64,000 nucleotides of DNA from positions 1,235,205 through 1,299,204 of the forward strand of contig CP098402.1 in NCBI GenBank assembly GCA_025916675.1. The letters are read 5' to 3'. How positions within the stretch are numbered: position 1 is the stretch's first letter; each line of letters opens with the position of its first letter. A program made the position numbers and the translations under genes. The notes below the pieces were generated by a model. The model was not told the origin of the DNA and searched no databases. It saw nothing but the letters and a program-made list of their open reading frames with translations. The DNA comes from Phycisphaera sp. (GTDB taxonomy: Bacteria > Planctomycetota > Phycisphaerae > Phycisphaerales > UBA1924). Positions 43,723 to 52,369 of this stretch are shown here, in pieces.

Positions 43723-46700
43723 CTAGCTGACGATTGTGGCGTGGAACGCGGCGAGCGATGGCCTGTACGGTGCGCTCTGGCGTTCGATCGTGACGCGGAC
43801 CTGGTACTTGCCGACCGAGGCATCGAAGGACGTGAACGGTGCCCACTCGGTCCATGCCCCAAACGTAGTGCTGACGGCCGTCCGGATCTCCACCTTGTAG
43901 CCGATGCGGGCGTCTGGATATGGTGGCATGAGCATGCCCACGATGCGGTCTGGGTCGTCGTCGACCACACCCCACTGGTCGGCCTCGATGCTGGGGACGA
44001 GCTCTGGATAGGCGGCGATGGTCGGATCGTCGGTGTCGTTGCCCGTCAGGATGCGGTGCATGAACGTCGTGAGAGCCGCCCCGCCACCAAGGACGACCTC
44101 AGGGCTCTCCCAAACGCCGTCCAAATCGGGGTCTGTCAGCTCGAGGCGTGAGGTGGTGCCGTTCCAGGTGAGGTTTGTGAGCGTGCCATCGCTGGAGAGA
44201 TCGGGCGTGTACGTGCCACGCACGCTCGTTCCAGCGGGCAGGTTGGCATGATTCAGCGTCTCATCGGTCGCCGTCCAGGACAAACGCCCGCTGGGGCCAA
44301 CGCTTCGCACCCACCAGCGGTGGTCGATGCTGGGCGGCACCACCAGGCCCGTCAATTCGGGGTCTGTCGTGCGGGCCAGGACGTAGCAATCCTCGGCGCC
44401 TTCGTTCGGCAGCGTCGTCCCCGCCTGTGGGCCGCCATAGATCACTTGGTAGCCGATGGCGCCCTCGACAGCGTCCCAGGTCAGGTCGTACGTCGAGCCC
44501 GCATCCTGGGTCGCTGTGACGGTGTCGGGTGGTGGAGGCGGGGCTTCGCCCAGGCCAAACGCGATGCCCGTCTTTGGCACCCTGGGATCGTCCGGCCGGA
44601 GGAACTTGCCCTGGTAGCTCACGGCCACCACGGCGAAGTCGTACGCCACGTCTCGGTCGTCGATCTCGATGATCGATCCGCGGCGGCTGACCTTGGGATC
44701 GGGCACCTGCACCCAAGCCGTCGTGCCCACGCGCCTGCGGAAGATCCTGAAGCTGGACGTGATGAGCTGGTCCTCGGGTTTCTGCCTCCAGGCGAGCTCG
44801 ATCGCGCTGATGCCGTTGATCACGCGCTCGAAGGCCTTGAGGTCGAGCACGGGCCCGGGCGTGCGCAGCTTGTCGTCTAGGGTGGAGTACGGGGGCAACG
44901 TGACGTCGCCCACTTCCTCGTTGTAGACGTCCTCGTCGTACTCGACGCCGGAGATCTCCCAGGCCAGGGCCTCCTTGAACTCGACCGGCCGGACAGCGGT
45001 GCATGTGAACGGCTTGACGTGGATGCCGCTCTCACCAAGCTGGTATTCCTCGTCGGCCATGGCGTCGGTGGTGAAGGCGCTCGTCAGCTCGATCGACTCA
45101 CCCCGGGCGTACACGCCGGCTGGGCTCACCACGTCGCGGATCTCGATCGAGTTGTCCTGGTGGTGGACCTGTACCACGTACTGGGTGCCAGATTGGAGCT
45201 GCACGGTCCTGTCGAGCGTGATCCGGTTGCCATCGGCGTCCGCGGCCAGGCGCCCGCTCGCGGTACCCCATCCGGTGAGGTTGAACGCCTTATCGAAGCG
45301 TTCGCCAGGCTGGAGCATCACCATCGGGCGCACCGTGATAAACGTGACATTCCTGGTGAGGAACCGAGTCTTGTCCATGATGTAGGCGGCCTCTGCGGCG
45401 GCCTGATCGGGATCGGTGACGCCGTCGAGGCGCACCTGGTTCTCACGCACTGGCTCGTATGCCAGCCAGAGCTCCCCATAGCCGGGCTTGGCCACCGCAT
45501 CGGGCAATCCATCCGCCTGCTCGTTCTCGAACTGCACCACCGTCCGGTTGGGCCTGTTTCGGCCTCCAGTGGCGTCCTCCCGCGTGTAGGCCCACTGGGC
45601 GACCCCGTTATCGTCGACGGCGATCGAGCCATCTCCGAACGTCTCTACCGCCAGCGCCTGGGGCTTGTCGACGATGAACCGGACCACGCCACCCACCGTC
45701 GCCGGCGAGCAGCGCCCTGCACGGCAGATCTGGCGGAGCCAATCCCAGCCGTCCTGCTGTCGGTCCATGGCATAGTGGTGCCGGAACCGCTGGCGCGTGC
45801 CACCGCCGGGCCTCTCGACGACCTCATCGCAGTACTGGGCCCATGCGAAGAGGCTGGGCATGTCGATCCGAGAATCGCCGTAGGTGGCGCCCAGGCCCCA
45901 GGTGGTGTTGGTGAGCAGCTCCAGGGCATGCCAGGCGGGGTTGTCGGTTGCGGCGATGATGAATGTGGGGCTGGTTGGGTCGCTCACCCCATCCCAGACG
46001 CGCACGCGCAGGCCGTTCATGTCGGTTGAGACACGTGGAACACCCGCGATCTCTTCCCCGGCGGTGAGCTCAAGGGCCAGCAGCCCCAGCCCGGCGTACC
46101 GCTGGCTGTCGTACGTCTCTTCGATGATGCTGTCCCACACCATCTCGTCCGCGCCCTCGGTCGCGCCCACCACGGCCGTGAGACGCTCTACCTCGACATC
46201 GAGCTGGGCCGCCGGATCGGCCAGGAAGTCGAGGCGCCCGGCACTGGTGAACTCGCTCTGTTCGGCCCGCTCTACCGTGTAGGTGATCCAGTCGCTCCAG
46301 GCGCCCGGGCCGGCGGTGACGCGCCAGCGGACCCGGTACTGGACACTCCGAGCGTCGATCTGGGTGCCGTTGAGGGCGTAGAGGCCTGCCGGGAAGCGGA
46401 TTCGGGGCACCACGGCCTGCACGGGGCCGCTGGTGGTCACCTGGAAGGGCGTATTGGGCGCCAGCGTCACACCACCCACGCCGACGTCCTTGAGGGCGCT
46501 TGGGTTGTCGAATCCCGGGATGGCGTTCTGGCTGTCGCTGCCCATGCGGCCCCACGCCCTGACCCCGGTGAAGTTGCTGATGGGTTGGTCGTTGAGGTAG
46601 ATGCCCTCGAGGGCGCTGCTGGCGACGTCTTCGAAGTCGGCCACCTGGTTGCCGATCGCGTGATTGGGACCCCAGCCGATGAGTAGCAGCATCCTGAGCT

Positions 46701-47205
46701 TGCTGTCCCCCTCGACGCTGTCGTCTGGCACCACGGACACGATCTTCGGGCCAAAGCGCCGGCGCCCGAAGACGACCGGGATGGGATCACCAACGCGGGC
46801 ATCGAAGCTCAGGCGGTTGAAGCCGTATCGCCTGCTGTCGGTGTCATCGGTGCTCGAGAGCTTCTTGAGCTGGCTCTTCGTGAGGGCGTAGCTGGCAGCG
46901 GTCGCCGCGGCGGCGATGGCGATGTTGAGGGCGATCGTGCCGGCGACCGCCAGACCGCCTGGCATCGGGGCGGCGTGGACCACCCCCCCGTCTTCGACCT
47001 CCCAGTCGGCATTGATGGACACGGGCTTGCCATCGACGATGACGGCGATCCGGGTGGTCTCAGGGCCCATGCGGCGGCTGATGGCCAGCTTGACGGCTTC
47101 TCGGAGGTCCGAGACATCGCAGAACTTCACCCGCTTGGTACGCTGGTTGGACCGGGTGAGGGCGTTGTCGTACAGGTGCAGCGTGACGGTCTGGATGTTG
47201 CTCAT
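43723..47205 (-). CDS. Tail-tip protein J with fused tail-assembly I domain
   Basis: 1160 residues. Residues 1-115 look like tail assembly protein I of lambda: ubiquitin-like beta segment, then a Gly/Ala-rich hydrophobic stretch (LAVAGTIALNIAIAAAATAASYAL) and the short SRRYGFNRLSFDARVGDPIPVVFGRRRFGPK joint. Residues 130-800 match the J/tip-attachment family. A FnIII-like domain follows (about 880-970, PPPDTVTATQDAGSTYDLTW). J determines host specificity at the tail tip. No separate I gene is present, so the two are fused here. Confidence 0.85.
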   Translation of the reverse strand: MSNIQTVTLHLYDNALTRSNQRTKRVKFCDVSDLREAVKLAISRRMGPETTRIAVIVDGKPVSINADWEVEDGGVVHAAPMPGGLAVAGTIALNIAIAAAATAASYALTKSQLKKLSSTDDTDSRRYGFNRLSFDARVGDPIPVVFGRRRFGPKIVSVVPDDSVEGDSKLRMLLLIGWGPNHAIGNQVADFEDVASSALEGIYLNDQPISNFTGVRAWGRMGSDSQNAIPGFDNPSALKDVGVGGVTLAPNTPFQVTTSGPVQAVVPRIRFPAGLYALNGTQIDARSVQYRVRWRVTAGPGAWSDWITYTVERAEQSEFTSAGRLDFLADPAAQLDVEVERLTAVVGATEGADEMVWDSIIEETYDSQRYAGLGLLALELTAGEEIAGVPRVSTDMNGLRVRVWDGVSDPTSPTFIIAATDNPAWHALELLTNTTWGLGATYGDSRIDMPSLFAWAQYCDEVVERPGGGTRQRFRHHYAMDRQQDGWDWLRQICRAGRCSPATVGGVVRFIVDKPQALAVETFGDGSIAVDDNGVAQWAYTREDATGGRNRPNRTVVQFENEQADGLPDAVAKPGYGELWLAYEPVRENQVRLDGVTDPDQAAAEAAYIMDKTRFLTRNVTFITVRPMVMLQPGERFDKAFNLTGWGTASGRLAADADGNRITLDRTVQLQSGTQYVVQVHHQDNSIEIRDVVSPAGVYARGESIELTSAFTTDAMADEEYQLGESGIHVKPFTCTAVRPVEFKEALAWEISGVEYDEDVYNEEVGDVTLPPYSTLDDKLRTPGPVLDLKAFERVINGISAIELAWRQKPEDQLITSSFRIFRRRVGTTAWVQVPDPKVSRRGSIIEIDDRDVAYDFAVVAVSYQGKFLRPDDPRVPKTGIAFGLGEAPPPPPDTVTATQDAGSTYDLTWDAVEGAIGYQVIYGGPQAGTTLPNEGAEDCYVLARTTDPELTGLVVPPSIDHRWWVRSVGPSGRLSWTATDETLNHANLPAGTSVRGTYTPDLSSDGTLTNLTWNGTTSRLELTDPDLDGVWESPEVVLGGGAALTTFMHRILTGNDTDDPTIAAYPELVPSIEADQWGVVDDDPDRIVGMLMPPYPDARIGYKVEIRTAVSTTFGAWTEWAPFTSFDASVGKYQVRVTIERQSAPYRPSLAAFHATIVS

Positions 47206-47579
47206 TTCGCCCTCCGCGGCCGGAGCACCTTGTCGATGATCCGGAGCCGAGCCATGGCGGCAACGCTCATGATCTGGACGCCAGCCGACTTCGAGATGTG
47301 GACGACGTACTCGCCGATGCAGGCGCCAACGTGCGTGCCTCGGAGCATGAGCACGAGATCTCCTGCCCTCGGCGTGCCTTTATCAATGACCTCGGTCAGC
47401 TCACCCATCCGGGCCATGGCCTCGGAGTCGTCGATGGGCAGCTCGACGCTGGTCATCTCCTGGCACACCATGCGGGCCAGGCCCCAGCAGTCCAGGCCCT
47501 CGTCCTGCTCGAGGTCGCGCCCGCCCTCGGCGAACGGGATCTCTCGGTAGCGTTCCAGGTCCGTGCGCACGTCGACCAT
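47202..47579 (-). CDS. NlpC/P60-like tail protein (K-like)
   Basis: 125 residues from ATG 47579, which overlaps the previous stop (ATGA); the longer frame to 47675 is a shadow. The catalytic Cys is in LDCWGLARMV, and His is in GTHVGACIG, giving the papain-like Cys-His pair of NlpC/P60 peptidases. In lambda, protein K has this role: cleaving peptidoglycan or processing the tip during entry. It overlaps the J gene by 4 bases. Confidence 0.8.
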   Translation of the reverse strand: MVDVRTDLERYREIPFAEGGRDLEQDEGLDCWGLARMVCQEMTSVELPIDDSEAMARMGELTEVIDKGTPRAGDLVLMLRGTHVGACIGEYVVHISKSAGVQIMSVAAMARLRIIDKVLRPRRAK

Positions 47580-48070
47580 CAGAGGCTCCCGACCGAGCGC
47601 AGGCCCGGGAAACGGCCACGGTCGATGATCTGGCTGGGTACGGGCTGGCTGAGCGCGGGATGCCCCCCGCGGCATTGCAGCGTCTGCTCATCGGCCTGGA
47701 CCCACGTGATGAAGTGTTGCCAGCTCGCCGCGTCATCGAACGTGTCCAGGTCGGTTGTCGTCTGCACCCAGCAGGTGACCGTCTGCCCGAGCAGCTCTCC
47801 GCCGGTCTCGACCAGGGCCATGGGCGTCTGGGAGACGTTGGGGATGCTCAGGATCATCTCGCCCAGGCTGCCCGAGTCGTCCTCTGGGGGCAGATCGACG
47901 CCGATGCTGGCGGCATGCCAGCGGACGCCGTTGCCATCCTGGTGCTCGCTGTTGCGCACGAGGCGGTAGAAGCCGCCCGACGTCGTGGGGATCTCGACGA
48001 AGAACAGCCAGGCGCCCTGGTCCCTCAGCGCCAGCCTTGCGATCTGGAGGGGGTTGGTCAGCGGCCTCAT
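47579..48070 (-). CDS. Minor tail protein (L-like)
   Basis: 163 residues. Position between fibre and K genes and the pattern WLFFVEIPTTSGGFYRLVRNSEHQDGNGVRWHAASI fit the DUF1833/L type of tail-tip protein. The lambda L protein binds an Fe-S cluster with four Cys; only two Cys are present here, so that feature is not kept. Overlaps both neighbours by 1-4 bases. Confidence 0.6.
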   Translation of the reverse strand: MRPLTNPLQIARLALRDQGAWLFFVEIPTTSGGFYRLVRNSEHQDGNGVRWHAASIGVDLPPEDDSGSLGEMILSIPNVSQTPMALVETGGELLGQTVTCWVQTTTDLDTFDDAASWQHFITWVQADEQTLQCRGGHPALSQPVPSQIIDRGRFPGLRSVGSL

Positions 48071-49044
48071 GCGCTGAACTCGTTGTAGGTGATGAAGATC
48101 TGGCTGATGCCCTCGGCTGGACCGCCGACCTCGTCGATGTCCTGGTAGTCGCCGGAGTCACCCTTGCGCAGCCACCACTCCACGCCCTTGGTGCCACCCG
48201 AGATGACGAATCTGACGTAGAGGCGGACACCGTTGCCCAGGTCCTCGCTCCGCCAGTCGTACGAGGACGACGTCGAGTTGGTGAAGCTGCCCAAGAGCTG
48301 GGTCCAGCCGCCTGTCGTCTTGTACCAGCCCGCTGGATGCACGAAGGTCCCGCCGTTGCCGGTCTCGTGGCGCCAGCGTGGGATGTCGGCCACAAGCTCG
48401 AGCGATGTGATGCTCTCGCTGAACGAGTCGGCATCACGAATCTGGCCCTTGATGAGGATCTGGCACGCCTCGGGGTTGAACGGGGTCTCGTTGATGACCT
48501 GGAACGGGGTGGTGGTGCCTGGCTCCCAGCCCGAGTAGATGACGCTGCCTGGGGCCCCGCCGGTGGTGCGGTAGAAGTTGGTGCCCGTGGCGTCCTGGAG
48601 CCTGGCCGCGTCCGTGCCGGCCGTTGGCGCCCCGAGGCTGGTGATCCTCTGGTTGCCCATCTGGAGGGCACCGGTCATGGCCTGGCTGCCATCGAGTAGG
48701 AGCTGCTGGTCCTTGCGGGTCGCGTCCGCGGCGGCGCTGCCGGCCAGGAGGTTCGTCAGTTTCTTGTTGCCCATCGACTGGTTCGCCGTGAACGCCACTG
48801 TGCCGCCGGCGTTGATCTGGGCGTGATCCGGGTCGAGCAGCAGATTGAACGTCGAACCGTCGTAAATGACAAACGCCTCGCCGAGGCTCGGATAGTTGGT
48901 CCGGTGCCAGATCGTGCCCGTGGGCTTCACGGTTGGCTCGGCCGTGCCCCGCTGGTGGGACATGATGGCCTGGTGCTGGCCTTCGATGGCACCGATGAAC
49001 GTGCTGATGACCGTACCGCTGCTGGTGGTGGTGTAGATCGCCAT
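48067..49044 (-). CDS. Tail fibre-like protein
   Basis: 325 residues. The middle holds two repeats of about 31 residues, MGNKKLTNLLAGSAAADATRKD and MGNQRITSLGAPTAGTDAARLQ, typical of the collar of phage tail fibres. The N-terminal 60 residues should bind the tip; the C-terminal part is beta-rich (WRHETGNGGTFVHPAGWYKTTGG). It may bind the cell surface. It is small for a fibre gene and no chaperone is seen next to it. Confidence 0.7.
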   Translation of the reverse strand: MAIYTTTSSGTVISTFIGAIEGQHQAIMSHQRGTAEPTVKPTGTIWHRTNYPSLGEAFVIYDGSTFNLLLDPDHAQINAGGTVAFTANQSMGNKKLTNLLAGSAAADATRKDQQLLLDGSQAMTGALQMGNQRITSLGAPTAGTDAARLQDATGTNFYRTTGGAPGSVIYSGWEPGTTTPFQVINETPFNPEACQILIKGQIRDADSFSESITSLELVADIPRWRHETGNGGTFVHPAGWYKTTGGWTQLLGSFTNSTSSSYDWRSEDLGNGVRLYVRFVISGGTKGVEWWLRKGDSGDYQDIDEVGGPAEGISQIFITYNEFSA

Positions 49045-49493
49045 TAGAACATTTCCTCACAGCGGCAGGTGATGGTGTGGCCAGTCTGGGTGGCCCAGGT
49101 GAACTGGGGTGGGCTGAGCGGGCGCACGCTGACGAGCTCGCCGTCGATGTCGGGGGTGAATTGGAACGGGCGCAGGTGTTGGCCGACATCGTCGTCGAAG
49201 AACGCCACGAGCGTGTCCCGGTCGGTCTCGTCGACGGTCCAAGTGACGTCGAGACCGCCGCGTCGTTTGGTGGCCAGGCGCTGGGTCTTGAGCTGGCCCG
49301 AACGGACGCGAGAGAACGCCGTAGGCTCGTTGAGGTCCACGGCCTGGACCAGGCTGGGCACCACGGGGCAGATGCCACCCGAGATGGTTTCCTCGCCCGG
49401 GATGAGCAGCTCGAGGCCGTCCTGGCCCACGGTAAGCGTGAGCGTCTCGGGACCGCCCAGGAACTGGCGCAGCTTGACGGCGGGAGTGGTCAT
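49044..49493 (-). CDS. Minor tail protein (M-like)
   Basis: 149 residues, all-beta with FQFTPDIDGELVSVRPLSPPQFTWATQTGHT. By position (after the tape measure, before the tip genes) and length it corresponds to lambda M or a DUF2163-like tip protein. No catalytic motif. Starts 4 bases before the end of the tape-measure gene. Confidence 0.55.
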   Translation of the reverse strand: MTTPAVKLRQFLGGPETLTLTVGQDGLELLIPGEETISGGICPVVPSLVQAVDLNEPTAFSRVRSGQLKTQRLATKRRGGLDVTWTVDETDRDTLVAFFDDDVGQHLRPFQFTPDIDGELVSVRPLSPPQFTWATQTGHTITCRCEEMF

Positions 49494-51556
49494 GTCACCA
49501 TCGACCTCACTTGGTCGCGGAATGCTGGATGCCGACGCATCGCATCTAACAGCGCGGCCATCAGCATTTCGGTGGACTGCCGTGCGGTTGACTTCGACAC
49601 CTGTCCATCGAAGTGGTTGTGTTGGTGGATCGTGATGCCGCCGCCGATGGACTCGCCACGATTCATCGCGTGGACCGCTCGGGGGCCGACACGCTGGACG
49701 GCGCGGCGGTTGAGCACGCCCTCGCCCGGAGCCAGCAGCGCCGGCACCATGTCACGGTTGATGTTTGGTCCCGGGACCATGCCGCCGCGGACGTACCGAC
49801 GCACATGGCCCCCCGCACGCATGATGCCGCCTGACTTCACGAACGGGGCTGGGCCTGTCGCGCCCACCGCTGGGTTGCCAGTGGGCGCTTTGCCGAATCC
49901 ACCAACAGCCGCCGCCAGCGCATTGAAGACGGCCATCCTGATGGTCAGCCTGGCCAGGTCCTTGAGGATGCCCTGGGCCATGTCACGGAACGCGTCTTTG
50001 GCACTCGCGGCACCCGTCACGAGGTCGGTGAGCCCGCCGCTGATCTGGTTACCAACGGTGTTGAAGACGTCAGCGCCCAGCTTCTGGAATTGGGCATTGA
50101 CCTCGCCCACTGCCTCCGCAGCCTGGCGTACACCAGCAGCAAATGAAGCTCCCCAATTCTCGCCCGGGGTGTCGGTTTCGTTGCTGATTTGTTCCCGTAC
50201 TTCTCGGAGACGCTTCACCAACTGATCAATCACACTCGTGACACCACCGAAGTCCCTGCTGGAGATCTGATGGATCCGGCTAAAGGCATCATTTAGGATT
50301 CCATCAATATCCCGAACAACCTGAGAACCAGACTTCGTAAATGCCGCCGACAAGGAATCATCGAATTCTTTTCGTAGATCGCCTCCGGCTGCCAGCTCTT
50401 CTTTCAGGAATGCGATCCCTTCGCGGGTATCCTGTGCAAGGCCCTCAAAGAACTTGGTGAAGGCGTTTGGATTGTCAGCACGCCCCAGCCAATCCCACAC
50501 GCTCGCCAGGGCCTCGCCGACCGTCTCGATAATGACATTGCCCAGGCTTGGTCCAAGCGTGTTCCGGATCAGGATCATGAGCGGCTCGATCGAATTCTGA
50601 ATCACCACTCCCACTGTCCGCACCATGGCTTGGATGCCGACGACGACGATGTCTGTAGCAGCGCCGAGCATCCGGCTAAGAGCGTTGCCAATCTCCAACC
50701 GTGTGTCTGGGTCGTTGGCGGTATCCACGAACACCTGGAACACACCGCTAACCAATCTGCCGAAGTCAGCCATCTTCTCGGCCGCGGTGTTGATGGTCCT
50801 CGTCAGCGCCGGCCCTATGGCCTCGAGAACTGACGCGCGCAGGAACGTCCACGCCCGGCTGAGGTTTGTCAGCGAGTCTCGGAATACCTCTGCTACTCGC
50901 GTTTGGCTGGCCGAGATCTGCCCGTAGCGATCGGCATCGCTCAGCAGCTTGGTCATGTCCTCGCCGATGTTCTTGAACTGGGCGCCCGTCCTCCCGAAGA
51001 TGTCGTAGAGCTTCTGGGTCTTGACCGCTTCGTCCTGGATCTTGTTCATTGGCACCAGGATGGCGTTGAGCAGATCCGTGCCCTGCCTGATGCGTCCGTT
51101 AGCATCGGTCAGGCTTGCACCCAGGTCACTAAAGGCCCGCTGGGCCGCTCCGCCCTCACCACGGACGTACTGGGCGGCGTTCCGCTGAGCCGTACGGAAC
51201 GCTGTCGCCAGTTGCTTGACTGCGATGCCCGACCGCTCGGCCACGAACTGGAGCTTGGAGTATTCCTCGACCTCGATGCCCAGCGCCCGAGCTGATTTGG
51301 CGGTCTCATCCAATGCTGTGGCTACCGATGTAATTGAGCGGACGAGGCCTCTGACTGCGAAGGCCGCGGCGACACCGGCCAGCAGCGTCTTAACGCTCAG
51401 CAAGCTCTTGGCCAGGCCGCCCATGCCGCGGAGCACACTGGCGCTGGTCTGGATGGCTTTTCTGCCGAGTCGGCCGATCGCGTTCATGGTGGAACGGATC
51501 GGCCCACTGATCTGGTCAACGGCCTTGATCGAGATGACGAGTTCTTTGCGGGCCAT
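49490..51556 (-). CDS. Tape measure protein
   Basis: 688 residues, the largest tail gene after J. N-terminal coiled-coil helices, then hydrophobic stretches (LLSVKTLLAGVAAAFAVRGLV; DLVTGAASAKDAFRDMAQGILKDLARLTIRMAVFNALAAAVGGFG) as in TMPs of siphoviruses, and a C-terminal beta segment with HQHNHFDGQ. Its length in residues sets tail length; 688 residues corresponds to about 100 nm by the usual 1.5 angstrom per residue rule. It immediately follows the G/GT region, as in lambda. Confidence 0.88.
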   Translation of the reverse strand: MARKELVISIKAVDQISGPIRSTMNAIGRLGRKAIQTSASVLRGMGGLAKSLLSVKTLLAGVAAAFAVRGLVRSITSVATALDETAKSARALGIEVEEYSKLQFVAERSGIAVKQLATAFRTAQRNAAQYVRGEGGAAQRAFSDLGASLTDANGRIRQGTDLLNAILVPMNKIQDEAVKTQKLYDIFGRTGAQFKNIGEDMTKLLSDADRYGQISASQTRVAEVFRDSLTNLSRAWTFLRASVLEAIGPALTRTINTAAEKMADFGRLVSGVFQVFVDTANDPDTRLEIGNALSRMLGAATDIVVVGIQAMVRTVGVVIQNSIEPLMILIRNTLGPSLGNVIIETVGEALASVWDWLGRADNPNAFTKFFEGLAQDTREGIAFLKEELAAGGDLRKEFDDSLSAAFTKSGSQVVRDIDGILNDAFSRIHQISSRDFGGVTSVIDQLVKRLREVREQISNETDTPGENWGASFAAGVRQAAEAVGEVNAQFQKLGADVFNTVGNQISGGLTDLVTGAASAKDAFRDMAQGILKDLARLTIRMAVFNALAAAVGGFGKAPTGNPAVGATGPAPFVKSGGIMRAGGHVRRYVRGGMVPGPNINRDMVPALLAPGEGVLNRRAVQRVGPRAVHAMNRGESIGGGITIHQHNHFDGQVSKSTARQSTEMLMAALLDAMRRHPAFRDQVRSMVT

Positions 51557-51571
51557 CCGTGGCTCCTACCT

Positions 51572-52323
51572 CTAGCGTTTCTGCCGCTTCGCTTTCGCGC
51601 GTTCCGTCTTCATGCGTTCCACGCTGGTCTCATGCCGGAGCCGTTGCAACTCGTTCTCGAATACGTCCAGAGCCTCGGGTAGCACCGGATGCGGCTCGAC
51701 GTCGTGAAGGGCCATCCAGCCCTGGACCCCGTGGTCCTCGATCGCCCGCCGAACGGCCAGGAACTCTGAGCAGCACTCGAGCCACTCTGGTGGGTTGGCC
51801 GCGTCCAGGTCGCTCGCCTTGGGCTTCTCGACCACAGAGCCGTCCGGGAGGAACTCCACCCGGCTGTCGTCCGTGTTCGGGTCGTACTCCGGGTCGAGCT
51901 CCTGTTGCTTCTCGACCTCGCAGGCGTGCCACCATCGCGCGGCCTCCCTCAGTTTCCCGATTGGGACTCGGTGAGCTGGCCACCCTGCACGATGTCGGCG
52001 ATCTGCACGACTTCCTCGTCGGTCAGGTCGTCGTACACGTCGACGGGTGCGATGTCACCGAGTATGTCGTGGTTCTCTGGCTCACCGTCCGCTCCCCAAT
52101 CGACGATTGCCCAACGAACGATCATCTCTTGGAACCTGAGCTGTTCGGCCATGGTGGCCTTGATATCCTCCGGGTTTGCTGCGCTGACTTGTATTGGGGC
52201 AGCTTCACACAGCTTGGCCATCTCACTGCGCTTGGCCACGCGGACCTTGAGCGGTTCCTGACCGTCGGCCCTCTGGATCGTGCGGACCTTGGTCTTGCTG
52301 GTCGTCGGGATGCGTGTCGTCAT
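51572..52323 (-). CDS. gpGT-like tail assembly chaperone made by -1 frameshift
   Basis: Ribosomes that slip at GGGAAAC (51958-51952) leave the G frame just before its stop and continue in the -1 frame to a stop at 51572. The T part begins LREAARWWHACE and carries acidic residues, then WLECCSEFLAVRRAIED and a basic tail; 126 residues. The fusion would be 250 residues. In lambda the G:GT ratio controls tail tube assembly. An internal GTG at 51859 is the start a naive reading would pick. Confidence 0.85.
51949..52323 (-). CDS. Tail assembly chaperone G
   Basis: 124 residues from ATG 52323, which has AGGAGA at good spacing. It is acidic and helical with PEDIKATMAEQLRFQEMIVRWAIVDWG. It ends at a TGA directly after the slippery site. 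By position between tube and tape measure it is the lambda G counterpart, which binds the tape measure protein during tube growth. Confidence 0.85.
   Translation of the reverse strand: MTTRIPTTSKTKVRTIQRADGQEPLKVRVAKRSEMAKLCEAAPIQVSAANPEDIKATMAEQLRFQEMIVRWAIVDWGADGEPENHDILGDIAPVDVYDDLTDEEVVQIADIVQGGQLTESQSGN
51952..51958 (-). promoter_or_regulatory. Programmed -1 frameshift site GGGAAAC
   Basis: The heptamer has the X XXY YYZ form in the correct phase (G GGA AAC), followed immediately by the TGA of the G frame. In the -1 frame it is open for 126 codons. Lambda uses GGGAAAG at the same point of its G-T overlap. A downstream stimulating stem was not tested. Confidence 0.88.
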
Positions 52324-52369
52324 TCGCTGTTTCTCCTGGGCCGTCCTGGCCCCGCTGGTGGTGTCAGGC

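Noticed and set aside
51572-51859. Independent 95-residue gene starting at GTG 51859
   Set aside because: The same frame continues upstream to the slippery site, so it is better read as the T part of the GT fusion.
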